Source: an uncultured Clostridium sp.
Lineage (GTDB): Bacteria > Bacillota > Clostridia > TANB77 > CAG-508
DNA length: 64,000 nt
Assembly: GCA_900557195.1 (NCBI GenBank)
Contig: USRT01000001.1
Coordinates: 62,001-126,000, forward strand
Reading direction: 5' to 3'
In this document: piece after piece, positions 8,234-18,502 of the stretch
How the letters are laid out: each line of letters starts with the position of its first letter
Numbering within the stretch: the first letter of the stretch is position 1
Program-made: the position numbers and the translations under genes
The notes under the pieces: generated by a model
Databases searched by the model: none
Told to the model about the DNA's origin: nothing
What the model saw: the letters and a program-made list of their open reading frames with translations, nothing else

Positions 8234-9025
8234 ATGAAAGTAATTCGTATTAAAAAAAATAAACTACTTATTATAAGTAGCATATTTTTAACTTTTATAA
8301 TTACATTTTGTACATTCTCTACATCTTTTGGTATGCAACACTACTATAAACTAGATTTCTCTACAGGTCTTGTTACAGCTACAAAACTAAATGTACGTAG
8401 TGGTCCAGGAACTGGATATGGCGTTGTAACTACTGTTAATAAAAACGAATATATTCGCGTATTTGCAGGTGTTGGGGATTGGTATATAGTTCAAGTAGAA
8501 GGTGACTATGTTGGTGCTGTTAGTAAAAAATATATAAAGCCTATATACCCAAACAGCACAGGAAGTGGCAATAATACAGGCACAAATTCTGGTTCTAATA
8601 ATTCCTCTACTGGAAATAATACAGGTACACAAAACTCTAATCTAACAGCTGATGAAAAAGAAGTTTTTGATTTAATTAATAAACAGAGGACAAATAATGG
8701 ATTAAAAGCATTAACAATTGATTCAGAAGTTCAAAATGTAGCAAGGATAAAAGCACAAGACATGGTAAATAATAACTATTTTTCACATACTTCACCTACT
8801 TACGGCTCACCTTTTGATATGCTAAAGAGTTTCAAAATATCCTATAAAACAGCCGGTGAAAACATTGCTGGAAATTCTAGTAATAGTGCAGCTGTAAATG
8901 CATGGATGAATTCTTCAGGACATAAAGCAAATATATTAAATAGCGGTTTTAATTATACTGGTATTGGTGTTGTTTCTAGTCCTAAATACGGAAAAATGTA
9001 CGTACAAATGTTTATCAGAAAATAG
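8234..9025 (+). CDS. Secreted SH3 and CAP (SCP/YkwD-like) domain protein
   Basis: The 263-residue product has a signal peptide or anchor (residues 12-33), an SH3b domain (about 42-103, with LNVRSGPGTGYGVV), a low-complexity Ser/Asn/Gly/Thr linker (about 106-140) and a C-terminal CAP domain (about 144-263) with LINKQRTNNGL, NYFSHTSP, AGENIAGN and WMNSSGHKANIL. SH3b probably targets the wall. CAP proteins of this YkwD type are common in spore-formers, with unclear activity. The strong GGGGGA site precedes the ATG. Confidence 0.9.
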   Translation: MKVIRIKKNKLLIISSIFLTFIITFCTFSTSFGMQHYYKLDFSTGLVTATKLNVRSGPGTGYGVVTTVNKNEYIRVFAGVGDWYIVQVEGDYVGAVSKKYIKPIYPNSTGSGNNTGTNSGSNNSSTGNNTGTQNSNLTADEKEVFDLINKQRTNNGLKALTIDSEVQNVARIKAQDMVNNNYFSHTSPTYGSPFDMLKSFKISYKTAGENIAGNSSNSAAVNAWMNSSGHKANILNSGFNYTGIGVVSSPKYGKMYVQMFIRK

Positions 9026-9046
9026 CTATAATACTCAATCACAACT

Positions 9047-9246
9047 TACCTAAAAGCACATACTAGCATGGAAATAGGTTGTTATATACTTTTTTAAAAC
9101 CAATCGCCGATGATACTAAGCTATAGCCTTCCTCTGCAATATACTGCGTGGTATAAAACTAATTCCTACTACTCACCCGCCACGCTTCAAGATTGGTTTT
9201 AAAAAAGTATATAACAACCTATTTCCATGCGGTAACATTATCTCTC
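9047..9246 (+). repeat. Foldback element, copy B (40-85-40, perfect arms)
   Basis: The arms at 9066-9105 and 9191-9230 are perfect 40-nt inverted repeats. The 85-nt loop begins GCCGA and contains GCGTGGTAT and ACCCGCCACGCTTCAA. Flanks are CATACTA on the left and GGTAACATTATCTCTC on the right. Loop motifs, loop length and flanks are shared with copy C at 12.28 kb, but the arm sequences are unrelated in their middle 30 nt. It fills the gap between the CAP gene and argS. Confidence 0.8.
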
Positions 9247-9401
9247 AAGCCCCAAAATTGTCACCAGCAATATAAATATCAAAAAACCACATTTAGCATA
9301 CTGTATAAAGAATATCTATCCCAATCACCAAAATACATATTCTGTTACTACTTAAGACTCTAATATAAATTTTGTGCCAGTTTTCCGTGATAGAAGGATA
9401 T

Positions 9402-11144
9402 TTACATCTTCTCTGGAATCTCAATAGCCAAAGTATCTAATAGTAATTTATTTACTTTATATACTAATTCAGAAATCGCAAGCCAAGACTTTCTTTTATC
9501 TTCATCTGACTCTGTTATAATTCTATTTTCAGAATAAAATTTGTTATACAAACTATCTAGTTCATATAAATATTCTGTAATATCACTTAAAGTCTTATTT
9601 CTATAACTTGAATCAATTACTATAGGCATTTCTAATATTTTTGTAATAATATCTCTTTCTGCTTTACTATATATATCAACTACTCTATAGTCATCTTCAT
9701 CGCTCTTTTTAAGTAATGATTTAATTCTAATACATGAATAAATAACATATGGTCCTGTTTTTCCTTCTAAGGAACTAAATTTCTTTAGATCAAACACATA
9801 ATCCTTTTCACGATTAGGTAATAAATCCGCATATTTTAATGCAGCAACAGAAACTTTATTTGCTATATCTTCTTTTTCAGTTTCTTCTATTCCTTCCTTT
9901 TCTAAATACTTATTTGATTCTATTTTTATTTCGTCAAGCAAAGTTTCTAATTTCATAACTCCGCCATCTCTTGTTTTAAATGGCTTTCCATCTTTTCCAT
10001 TCATTGTACCAAATCCAATAAATTCTAATTTCGTTTTATTATCTACTATACCAGATTTATATAAAGTTCTAAACACCTGTGTAAAATACATACTTTGCCT
10101 ACTATCTACAACATACCAAATCTCATCTGGATTAAATCTTTCTATTCTAGAATAAGCAGTTGCAAGTTCTCTTGTTGCATATAAACTTGTTCCATCAGAT
10201 TTTAAAACTATTAATGGTGGTATTTCAGATTTATCATTATCTTTTTGTACATATACTACATATGCCCCTTCACTTTCTTCTAAACAGTTATGACTTTTTA
10301 ATAAGTTTATAACATCATTTATATATGGATAAGAATCACTTTCGCCTTCCCATAGTTCAAAACTAACATTAATTTTATTCAAAGTTTTCTTTATGTTATC
10401 TATAGATACTTTTTTAATATGATTCCATAAACTATTATATCCTTTATTTCCTCTATCAAGCTCTGCTGTAATATTTCTTACTTCTTCCATTACTTTTTCA
10501 TCTTCTTTTGCTCTTAAACTAATTTCTGGATATATTTTTTCCAAGTCATCATTTGTAACAGGTGATTCTTCAGGATATTCACCTGTATATGTATCATCAA
10601 AATAAACAAGTTCTGGGAATTTTTCTCTTATTCCATAAATAACCATTCCAGATTGTCTTCCTATATCTCCTAAATGAATATCGCTGGTGACTTCATTCCC
10701 AACAAGATGTGCAAGTCTTTTTAATGCTTCTCCTATATTACTACTTCTCAAATGACCAACATGTAAAGCTTTAGCTACATTAGGCCCCCCATAATCAACA
10801 AAAATTTTCTTTTTAGGATATTTCTTTATATGTAAAGAAATATCTTTTTGTATTTCATTTAAATATTTCGCTAAATATTTAGTATTAAATGATATATTTA
10901 TAAATCCAGGACCTGCTATATTTAAATTTTCAAAACAGTCATATTCATTTAATTTTTCTACTATATTCTTCGCTATTTCTACCGGATTTAATTTCATACT
11001 TTTGGCTATTTGCATAGCACCATTATATTGAAATTGTCCTAGTTCTGGTCTACTTGAAGAATGTATTAGTATTAAATCATCCTTATACCCAAGCTTGTTT
11101 AAAACTTCTTTAATTTTACTTTTGGTTTCGCTTATTATATCCAT
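9402..11144 (-). CDS. argS: Arginyl-tRNA synthetase
   Basis: The 580-residue class I synthetase charges tRNA-Arg. The HIGH-type motif is in GPNVAKALHVGHLRSSNIG (about 116-134), and the KMSK-like region is MNGKDGKPFKTRDGGVMKLE. A C-terminal anticodon-binding DALR-type helical domain ends the protein. Length and order are normal. It is relevant to the CGG observation because it shows ordinary arginine decoding is present; the enzyme itself contains no in-frame CGG. No T-box leader was seen upstream. Confidence 0.95.
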   Translation of the reverse strand: MDIISETKSKIKEVLNKLGYKDDLILIHSSSRPELGQFQYNGAMQIAKSMKLNPVEIAKNIVEKLNEYDCFENLNIAGPGFINISFNTKYLAKYLNEIQKDISLHIKKYPKKKIFVDYGGPNVAKALHVGHLRSSNIGEALKRLAHLVGNEVTSDIHLGDIGRQSGMVIYGIREKFPELVYFDDTYTGEYPEESPVTNDDLEKIYPEISLRAKEDEKVMEEVRNITAELDRGNKGYNSLWNHIKKVSIDNIKKTLNKINVSFELWEGESDSYPYINDVINLLKSHNCLEESEGAYVVYVQKDNDKSEIPPLIVLKSDGTSLYATRELATAYSRIERFNPDEIWYVVDSRQSMYFTQVFRTLYKSGIVDNKTKLEFIGFGTMNGKDGKPFKTRDGGVMKLETLLDEIKIESNKYLEKEGIEETEKEDIANKVSVAALKYADLLPNREKDYVFDLKKFSSLEGKTGPYVIYSCIRIKSLLKKSDEDDYRVVDIYSKAERDIITKILEMPIVIDSSYRNKTLSDITEYLYELDSLYNKFYSENRIITESDEDKRKSWLAISELVYKVNKLLLDTLAIEIPEKM

Positions 11145-11380
11145 ACATATCCCTCGTTTCTTGACTTTTTAATATTGTAATACATAACTTTTGCGAAACT
11201 TGTCTTATTTTGTCGAAAAAGGTTTATTTTTTTCAATACCGTAATTCATACAACTTCTAATGGTCTTTTCCAACATTTAAATAATTATCATCACAACGAG
11301 CCTTGATTTTCTGTCGACTTTTGTCTATAATAAATTTGTATGTCAATACATATACTTATTAATAAAAGGAGGATTTTTTT

Positions 11381-12139
11381 ATGTTATCAGCATCAGAAAT
11401 TAGAAAACAAGCAAGAACTAATTTACAAGGAAAATGGAGTACAGCTGTATTGATATCTTTAATTTATATAGCTATCTCATTTGTAATTAGCTTTGCATCA
11501 AATTTCGTACCATTTTTAGGTATAGCACTATTAATAGTAACTGTACCATTACAATATGGATTAATTTATAGTTTCATTAAAATATACAGAAATGAAGAAT
11601 ATTCATATGGAGACTTATTTACATCTGCTTTTAATAACTTTGCTAATGTATGGAAGGTTGTAGGAAATCAATTATTAAAATTAATAGTTCCAATCATACT
11701 AGTAGTCGTTTCTCTTTTCGTTTTAATTGCAGGACTTGTTTTTACTGTTATAGCTTCTAATACATCATCAGATTCATCTAGTATCTTTACAATCTTAGCA
11801 GGTGTATTTTTAATTGCTGGATATATAGGCTATATTGCATCTCTTATATATTTATTTGTAAAAGACCTTTTATATGTTCTATCATTTTATGTAATGCACG
11901 ATAATCCTAATATGACTGCTAAAGAAATAGTAGAAGAAAGCGAAAGAATTATGAATGGACAAAGAGGAAAATATTTCTGTTTAGAACTATCATTCTTTGG
12001 TTGGATACTACTTGCTATGCTTACGTTTGGTATTGGTCTAATATTCCTAATGCCTTATATGCAAATCTCAATTGCAATTTACTATGAAGATAGAATAGGA
12101 AAACTAAATGAAGTAAACACTCAAAATACTAATGTTTAA
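11381..12139 (+). CDS. DUF975 family membrane protein
   Basis: The 252-residue protein starts MLSASEIRKQARTNLQGKW, the hallmark beginning of DUF975 proteins, followed by about six hydrophobic segments (20-45, 48-68, 97-125, 135-165, 205-230). A cytoplasmic loop carries the family phrase IVEESERIMNGQRGKYF. The function of this family is not established. A strong AGGAGG site precedes the ATG, and the gene is monocistronic with its own terminator. Confidence 0.85.
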   Translation: MLSASEIRKQARTNLQGKWSTAVLISLIYIAISFVISFASNFVPFLGIALLIVTVPLQYGLIYSFIKIYRNEEYSYGDLFTSAFNNFANVWKVVGNQLLKLIVPIILVVVSLFVLIAGLVFTVIASNTSSDSSSIFTILAGVFLIAGYIGYIASLIYLFVKDLLYVLSFYVMHDNPNMTAKEIVEESERIMNGQRGKYFCLELSFFGWILLAMLTFGIGLIFLMPYMQISIAIYYEDRIGKLNEVNTQNTNV

Positions 12140-12183
12140 CCAAAGCATAAAATATGCTTATTGACTTATTAAACATTTATCTT

Positions 12184-12214
12184 AAGATGAAACTTACTAT
12201 AGTTTCATCTTTTT
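12184..12214 (+). terminator. Terminator of the DUF975 gene
   Basis: An 11-bp stem AAGATGAAACT / AGTTTCATCTT with a short loop is followed by a T-run. Confidence 0.85.
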
Positions 12215-12256
12215 TAACAAAAAAACTCCTTACCAACTGCCCCACTATTTACATCT

Positions 12257-12456
12257 TATTTAAAAGTACATACTAGCATATCAAAGCTTAATATATTTAT
12301 AAATTTAAATCAATCGCCGACTGCTCTCATCTTTGACATTAGCAAAATATAAAATGCGTGGTATTAAACATTTTACAGGCGCTCACCCGCCACGCTTCAA
12401 GATTGGTTTAAATTTATAAATATATTAAGCTTTGATATGCGGTAACATTATCTCTC
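12257..12456 (+). repeat. Foldback element, copy C (40-85-40)
   Basis: The arms at 12276-12315 and 12401-12440 are 40-nt inverted repeats with a single G.T-type mismatch. The loop has the same 85-nt length and the same motifs as copy B (GCCGA at the start, GCGTGGTAT, CACCCGCCACGCTTCAA at the end), and the flanks CATACTA and GGTAACATTATCTCTC are identical. The arms differ from B. It lies between the DUF975 gene and rimO. Confidence 0.8.
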
Positions 12457-12583
12457 AAATAAAAAATATGAATAGTAACAACTAAATAACGATTTTTGGC
12501 AAAATTCACATTTATGATTGAATAATCTGTAAAAAGATGCTAAAATATTACTATTAACATAATTTTGAAAGGATTAATATAAA

Positions 12584-13901
12584 ATGAATGTAGGATTTAT
12601 ATCATTAGGATGTAGTAAAAATTTAGTAGATACTGAAATGACAATCGGACTTTTTAAAAATCATAATTATAATATAGTAAACACTCCTCGGAACAGCTGA
12701 TGTTATAGTTATTAATACTTGTGGATTTATAGAATCTGCAAAAGAAGAAGCTATAAATACAATTTTAGAAATGGCCGAATATAAAAAAAATAGATGCAAA
12801 TATTTAATCGTAATGGGCTGTCTTGTTCAAAGATACAAAGAAGAACTCGAAAAAGCTATCCCTGAAGTTGATTTATGGATAAAATATAGCGAATATAATA
12901 ACATATGGGAACAAATAGAAAATTTATTGCTACCTGTAAATACTAAATATAAATTAGATTGTCCATCTAAGCTTAATTTTTTAGATAGAGTAGTTACAAC
13001 AGGTGAAAACTTTGCATATCTTAGAATAGCAGAAGGTTGCAGTAACCATTGTACATATTGTGCAATTCCATCTATTCGTGGTCCATTTATTAGTAGAAAA
13101 ATGGAAGATATCTTAGCAGAAGCACATAAATTGGTAGATAGTGGAATAAAAGAATTAATTGTTATTGCACAAGATACAACTAAATATGGAATAGATATCT
13201 ATGGAAAACCTATGCTTTCAAAACTATTGCAAGAACTTTGTAAAATTAAAGGTGTAAAATGGATTAGATTTTTATATGCTTATCCAGAAACTATTACAGA
13301 TGAATTAATTGAAACAGTAAAAAACAATGAAAAAATTTGTAATTACTTTGACATTCCTATTCAACATATATCCGACCAAGTTTTAAAAAGAATGAATAGA
13401 AAAAGTAATGGAGAAACTATCCGAAACTTAATCACAAAAATTCGAAAAGAAATTCCAGACGTAATATTGAGAACAACTGTAATAGTAGGATTTCCTGGAG
13501 AAACTAAAGAAAACTTCGAAGAATTATATAAATTTATAGAAACTGCTAAATTCGATAGATTAGGAGCATTTTCTTATTCAAAAGAAGATGGTACACCAGC
13601 TAGCAGATTACCTGACCAAATACACCCTATGACCAAAAAAAGCAGATATAATAAGATAATGAAACTTCAGCAAGAAATTATGCTAGATAAATTAAGTAAT
13701 CAAATTGGAAAAGAAATAGAAATGTTAGTAGAAACAAAAACTTTCGATTCTAAATATTATGCTGGAAGAAGCTATATGGATGTACCTGATATTGATGGTT
13801 TAATTTATATAAAAAATAACAAAGAAACAAACTTAGAAGGAAAATTCATAAAATGCAAAATTACAGCTGTAAATGGATATGATTTAATTGCTGAAATTTA
13901 A
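12584..13901 (+). CDS. rimO: Ribosomal protein S12 methylthiotransferase RimO; CGG +1 shift
   Basis: RimO is a radical SAM enzyme that methylthiolates an Asp of ribosomal protein S12. The ATG at 12584 follows GAAAGGA, and the N-terminus MNVGFISLGCSKNLVDTEM is the conserved MTTase start. At codon 36 the frame meets CGG at 12689-12691 and would stop three codons later. Skipping the C gives GGA and restores GTADVIVINTCGFIESAKEE, exactly the conserved continuation. The radical SAM cluster motif CSNHCTYC and a C-terminal TRAM domain follow. The joined protein is 438 residues, normal for RimO. The codon before the site is CCT. Confidence 0.93.
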
Positions 13902-13905
13902 ATAA

Positions 13906-13944
13906 AAAAGACCCAAAATACTACTTATCTACTTTGGGTCTTTT
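13906..13944. terminator. Bidirectional terminator between rimO and pyrB
   Basis: AAAAGACCCAAA pairs with TTTGGGTCTTTT around a 15-nt loop. T-runs occur on both strands, so it serves both convergent genes. Confidence 0.85.
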
Positions 13945-13950
13945 CTGATT

Positions 13951-14820
13951 TTATTCTCCTAATACCTTATTTATTAATGCCATTCTAACAAAAACTCCGT
14001 TTTCTACTTGTTTAAATATTCTTGACTTTTCACATTCAACTATATCATCTGTAATCTCTACATTTCTATTAAATGGTGCTGGATGCATTATTATAGCTTC
14101 TTTTTTCATCTTTTTTACACGATTCTCATTTAGTCCATAATTTCTATTATATTCTTCCTCTGTTAATTGCATTTTGTCTGTATGTCTTTCATGTTGAACT
14201 CTAAGAAGCATTACAACATCTACTTTATCAATTACTTCATCTAGACTAACGTAGTCGTATCCTTCTTCCTTATATTCTTCAGGACCTGATGTATATACTA
14301 CCATCCCTAACTTCTTCATTATTTGTATATTAGTGTGTGCTACTCTAGAATGTTTAATATCTCCAACTATAACAATTTTTAGTCCTTCGAATTTTCCAAA
14401 TTCTTGTCTTATTGTTAGTAAGTCTAACAAAGATTGCGAAGGATGATTACCCGTTCCATCTCCTGCATTTAGTATTGGTATATTTAATTTTCCAGCTAAT
14501 TGTTTATAATATTCATTTTCTTTGTGTCTTATTACAACAGCATCTACTCCAAACATCTCAAAAGTCTTAACTGTATCATACAAACTTTCACCTTTCTTTA
14601 GACTTGAATCCCCTGCATTAAAATTTTGAGTTTTACATCCTAATTTTAATGCTGCCATATCAAAACTATAATGAGTTCTCGTAGATGGCTCAAAAAATAA
14701 ATTTGCAATTACCTTTTTACCTTCATAATTAACTTGTTTTCCATCTTTAAAAGCTTGTGCTTTGTCTAATATGTCATTAATCTCGTCCACTGTATAGTTA
14801 TCTAAATTTAATACATCCAT
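13951..14820 (-). CDS. pyrB: Aspartate carbamoyltransferase catalytic subunit
   Basis: The enzyme makes N-carbamoyl-L-aspartate from aspartate and carbamoyl phosphate in pyrimidine synthesis. Motifs are FFEPSTRTHYSF for carbamoyl phosphate, HPSQSLLDL, and MHPAPFNRNVEI. An AAAGGAG site sits before the ATG at 14820, so I prefer this start (289 residues) to the upstream in-frame ATG at 14877. It is the only pyrB in the window, and no regulatory pyrI gene is adjacent. It lies far from the pyrK-pyrD-pyrC cluster. Confidence 0.92.
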   Translation of the reverse strand: MDVLNLDNYTVDEINDILDKAQAFKDGKQVNYEGKKVIANLFFEPSTRTHYSFDMAALKLGCKTQNFNAGDSSLKKGESLYDTVKTFEMFGVDAVVIRHKENEYYKQLAGKLNIPILNAGDGTGNHPSQSLLDLLTIRQEFGKFEGLKIVIVGDIKHSRVAHTNIQIMKKLGMVVYTSGPEEYKEEGYDYVSLDEVIDKVDVVMLLRVQHERHTDKMQLTEEEYNRNYGLNENRVKKMKKEAIIMHPAPFNRNVEITDDIVECEKSRIFKQVENGVFVRMALINKVLGE

Positions 14821-14884
14821 AAAAAAATTCTCCTTTACATTTTTTTCAATTTTATCATACAAAAAAATGTAATACAAGAGAATT

Positions 14885-16070
14885 TTAACTCCACATATGC
14901 TTTCTTGTTAACTCCAATAAATTAAGTGGTGTAAACCCTACTATTTGCACCTTTGATCTATCAGATTTAATACATTCATTAAAAATATCTAATATCTTTT
15001 CTCTATTTTCTTCATTCATATCTATATAATCAACTATAATTATTCCACCAATATCTCTTACCTTAAGTTGCTTTGCAATTTCAATTGTTGCTTCTGTATT
15101 TACTGTAAGAATCGTATCATTTAAGTCTTTTTTACCTGTATACTTTCCAGTATTCACATCTATTGCGGTTAAAGCTTCTGTTTTGTCTATTGTTATAAAA
15201 CCTCCACATTTAAGCCAAATCTTTCTACTTTCAAGTTTTTCTAATTGCTTTTTTATGTCATAAATATTAAATACGTCATCCTTTATTTGTAACTGTATAT
15301 CTTCTTTCTTCATGTTTTTTAATATTCCTAGTATATATTCATACATAGAATTATTATCTACAATAATTCTATCAATTCCTTTATCAATCATATCTACTAA
15401 TAATCTATCTATCACCTTATTATTTGTATATAGTAACTTTGGTATAAATTCCTTTTTATTTTCTATGTCTTTTAAATTAGAATATATATCATCTAATTTA
15501 AAAATAGCTTCTCCGTAAATCTTTTTTTATATCCTCTTTACTCTTTCCTATAGCAGATGTTCTAATAATTATACCTAGATCTCTGTTTAAATTCTCTAAT
15601 GCAATATCTTTTAATCTCTTTATTTCATCTGTATCTTCTATCTTTTGCGATACTGTTACAAATTTTGTTCCAGGCATTATAACAATAAATCTGCCAGGTA
15701 AATTAATATGAGTAGATACTCTTGGTCCTTTTTGCATAACTTGATCTTTTTTTACTTGTACTATAACAGGCATACCTACTTTAACATATTTGTTAATATC
15801 AATTCCATCAAAATTTTCGTTTTTATTTCCTGTGCAATTACTAGCTTTTGGTATAATATCTTTAATATGTAAAAAGGCATTTTTATTATTTCCTATATCT
15901 ACAAAAACAGCCTGCAGTCCTGGAAGAACTCTTTGGACTTTTCCTAAATATATATTTCCTTCTAATCTTTGTTTATCTGCATTTTCTTCGTATTTTTCTA
16001 TAACATTATAATCTTCTACTAAAGTTATTATATTTTTTTCCTTTATATGACTAATTATAATTTCTCTCAT
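14885..16070 (-). CDS. Ribonuclease E/G family protein; CGG +1 shift
   Basis: The N-terminal part (MREIIISHIKEKNIITLVED) is the RNase E/G start, followed by the S1 domain (NIYLGKVQRVLPGLQAVFVD, NAFLHIKDI). After 185 codons the frame meets CGG at 15515-15513, and the zero frame stops four codons later. With a +1 skip the next codon is GGA, and the catalytic domain continues, including AIDVNTGKYTG and VRDIGGIIIVDYIDM with the catalytic Asp residues. The joined product is about 394 residues, at the short end for the family, ending soon after ELTRKHMWS. The preceding codon is TTA. It lies immediately upstream of pyrB on the same strand. Confidence 0.85.
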
Positions 16071-16155
16071 CTTTAAAAATCAATATCTCCTTTAAGCTTC
16101 TCTATTTTGTGACTTTATCAAAGTTTTTATTATATCTGGATAATCTGACATTATT

Positions 16156-16291
16156 CTATTTAAATTTAATTAAATAATCTCCTTGTTCTATAATTTCTTC
16201 TCTATTGCCTTTTTGAGGTATAGTTTCATGAACTGACTTTATTATACTATCGAACACTCTCGAATCAAATTCTGATGGTTGATAAGTGCTT
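16156..16291 (-). other. Open stretch without a start codon between pth and the RNase E/G gene
   Basis: Between the two genes the minus strand holds an open frame of about 45 codons (YQPSEFDSRVFDSIIKSVHE, then PQKGNREEIIEQGDYLIKFK) that looks protein-like but has no start codon or ribosome binding site. It is probably the tail of a decayed gene. A second tiny ATG frame lies after it, before the RNase gene. I could not identify the family. Confidence 0.35.
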
Positions 16292-16855
16292 TTATATATT
16301 ATTATATCTATTCATAGCCATGTCAATACCATTTTTTAAAACTTCAACCACAGCCTTTTCTGCCTTATCAACACCTTTTAATAATTCACTATATTCTTCC
16401 TCATTAATATGTCCTATTACATAATTAATTAAATCAGACTTTCTTTCTGGCATTCCGATACCTACTCTTACTCTAGGAAAGCCATCTGTTTTTAACATAT
16501 TTACAACAGACTTCATTCCATTATGAGTACCAGGTCCCCCCATTCTTCGAACTCTTATAATTCCTGGATTTGTATCAATATCATCATAAATAACAATAAG
16601 TTTATTGAAATCTATTTTATAAAATTTAACAAATTCTATAACAGCTTCACCACTTAAATTCATAAAAGTTTGAGGTTTTACTAATATTACTTTTTCTCCC
16701 TCTATTACTCCAGTTCCATATAAGCTATTAAATTTAGATTTATTAACTAAGATATTATATTGTTTGCTTATTTTATTAATAACTTCGAATCCCATATTAT
16801 GTCTTGTTCTAGAATAATCTTCTTCTGGATTTCCAAGTCCCACAATTAAATACAT
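16292..16855 (-). CDS. pth: Peptidyl-tRNA hydrolase
   Basis: Pth releases peptides from drop-off peptidyl-tRNA. The 187-residue protein starts MYLIVGLGNPEEDYSRTRHN, where the His is the catalytic base, and contains KPQTFMNLSGEAV, IYDDIDTNPG and GGPGTHNGMKSVV. AAAGGAG lies seven bases before the ATG at 16855; an in-frame upstream ATG at 16888 has no such site. Length is normal. Confidence 0.95.
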   Translation of the reverse strand: MYLIVGLGNPEEDYSRTRHNMGFEVINKISKQYNILVNKSKFNSLYGTGVIEGEKVILVKPQTFMNLSGEAVIEFVKFYKIDFNKLIVIYDDIDTNPGIIRVRRMGGPGTHNGMKSVVNMLKTDGFPRVRVGIGMPERKSDLINYVIGHINEEEYSELLKGVDKAEKAVVEVLKNGIDMAMNRYNNI

Positions 16856-16895
16856 ATTCTTATCTCCTTTTAGGTTAAATATTAACATGTTTTAT

Positions 16896-17354
16896 TTAAT
16901 TACACAATATCTTTTCAAATATAAGTACATTATCATCTTCCTGTTTTAAATAGAAACCATTTTTTTTATAAAAATTAACTGCTCGTTCTAATTCTTTATG
17001 TGTTCCTAATTGTAATTTTGTATAATTGTTTTTTAAAGAAAAATTTATTAATGTATTCATTAAGTTTTGTGCTATCTTACTTCCCCTGTAATCTTTTCTT
17101 ACATACATTGTTTTTAGTAGTCCTACTCCATCATTCATATTCTCTAACCCAATAGTTCCTATAATATCTCCGTTTTTATCTAATGCAATCAAAAAAATTC
17201 CACCAGTTCTTTTATACTTTTCTCTATCTGTAGTTTCTAATTCTTCTCTCCAAGCTTCAAAACCAAATTCTTGTATACAAACATCAATTAGAAATGTTTT
17301 TACTTTCTCCGAAAATTCACTACTAAATTCTAGATACTTTATTTCTTCTATCAT
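16896..17354 (-). CDS. GNAT family N-acetyltransferase
   Basis: The 152-residue protein shows the GNAT fold: GIFLIALDKNGDIIGTIGLE, then the acetyl-CoA-binding stretch MYVRKDYRGSKIAQNLMNTL (the R/Q-x-x-G-x-G/A motif as YRGSKIA), then YTKLQLGTHKELERAVNFYK. The substrate cannot be predicted. It lies downstream of the glycosyltransferase genes on the same strand with small gaps, so an operon with tsaC is plausible. Confidence 0.85.
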   Translation of the reverse strand: MIEEIKYLEFSSEFSEKVKTFLIDVCIQEFGFEAWREELETTDREKYKRTGGIFLIALDKNGDIIGTIGLENMNDGVGLLKTMYVRKDYRGSKIAQNLMNTLINFSLKNNYTKLQLGTHKELERAVNFYKKNGFYLKQEDDNVLIFEKILCN

Positions 17355-17365
17355 TATTCTTCACC

Positions 17366-18493
17366 TCATATTATTTCATATTTAGCTATTTCTCTATAAT
17401 AATCTTCTAATTTGTCAATTACATTTTTCCAAGTATACGATTCTGATGTGATTTGTGAATTTTTAGATAATTTTTCTCGTAATTTGATATCATTTATTAA
17501 AATTTTTATCTTATTTTTTATATCATCTACTGTTCCAGTAGTAATTAAAGCATTTTCATTATCTTTAACAAAATCTCTATTTCCACCTGTATCTGTGGTA
17601 ATAATTGCTAAACCACATTTCATTGCTTCTAAAATTGGAAGTCCAAATGACTCATATTTAGAAGCACAAATATATATATCTGATTTTCTTAACGCATTTC
17701 CTATCTCTTTTTGAGGGGGATTTACTAAACATTTTTCTTTACTTTTTTCTGGTTTATCTGGTGTTATCCAATTTACATTTATTAAATATCCTTCTTTTCT
17801 TAACTCTTCTATAGCATTTAATATTATTTTTATTCTTTTAAATTCTGATTTTTCAGACCCAATCATTGCTATAGATATTTCTTCTTTATTATCTTTATTC
17901 TTATTTACATCTCCAACATAAAAGTTTTCATCATTAACAGCATTTGGTATTATGATAGAATCTCTATTATAAAGTTCTTTTATTTTTTCTGCAGCATAGC
18001 TTGATACAGTATAAATAAAAGGAACTACTTCAAATTCCTTTTTTATATAATTTAATTTTCTTTCATCTAAAGACTCTAAATCAAATAAATGTGAGTCTCC
18101 TTGTTCAAAATATATAACTGGTGCCTTTCTTTGCTCTATGCATTCATAAATTTCACGCCAATAAGTTGCAACAATAACATCACAAGGATGTATAACTTCA
18201 CAAAGTATTTCTTCCCAAGGAACTTGAATAAATTTGATTCTATTATCCATATCAAACCAATTTGGCTTTGGAAAATGAGATATAATGGTAACCCTATGCC
18301 CTCTTTGCACTAAATAATTTGAATGTTCTAATATAATTTTGCTTCCTCCACAAAGTTCTGTCCACGTCATTACATAAACTATATCTAGTTTATCTTTTAC
18401 TTTGTTTGTTTTATTTAACTTTTGAAATTCTGCATTTTTCAATCTTTTTTCTCTTTCTGCAAACTCTATTTCTCTATAAGCTACTATATCCAT
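17366..18493 (-). CDS. GT4-like glycosyltransferase
   Basis: The 375-residue protein has two Rossmann-like halves. The N-terminal half has IVYVMTWTELCGGSKIILEH and the C-terminal half has the retaining GT4 signature around the donor site, YESFGLPILEAMKCGLAIIT and GGNRDFVKDNENALI. It probably transfers a sugar in cell-envelope polysaccharide or glycan synthesis; acceptor and donor are unknown. No signal peptide is present, so it acts in the cytoplasm or at the inner membrane face. It is adjacent to a second glycosyltransferase-like gene. Confidence 0.85.
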   Translation of the reverse strand: MDIVAYREIEFAEREKRLKNAEFQKLNKTNKVKDKLDIVYVMTWTELCGGSKIILEHSNYLVQRGHRVTIISHFPKPNWFDMDNRIKFIQVPWEEILCEVIHPCDVIVATYWREIYECIEQRKAPVIYFEQGDSHLFDLESLDERKLNYIKKEFEVVPFIYTVSSYAAEKIKELYNRDSIIIPNAVNDENFYVGDVNKNKDNKEEISIAMIGSEKSEFKRIKIILNAIEELRKEGYLINVNWITPDKPEKSKEKCLVNPPQKEIGNALRKSDIYICASKYESFGLPILEAMKCGLAIITTDTGGNRDFVKDNENALITTGTVDDIKNKIKILINDIKLREKLSKNSQITSESYTWKNVIDKLEDYYREIAKYEII

Positions 18494-18502
18494 ATTATCC
18501 CC

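Noticed and set aside
11145..11380. T-box riboswitch upstream of argS
   Set aside because: No AGGGTGG-type motif or anti-terminator was seen.
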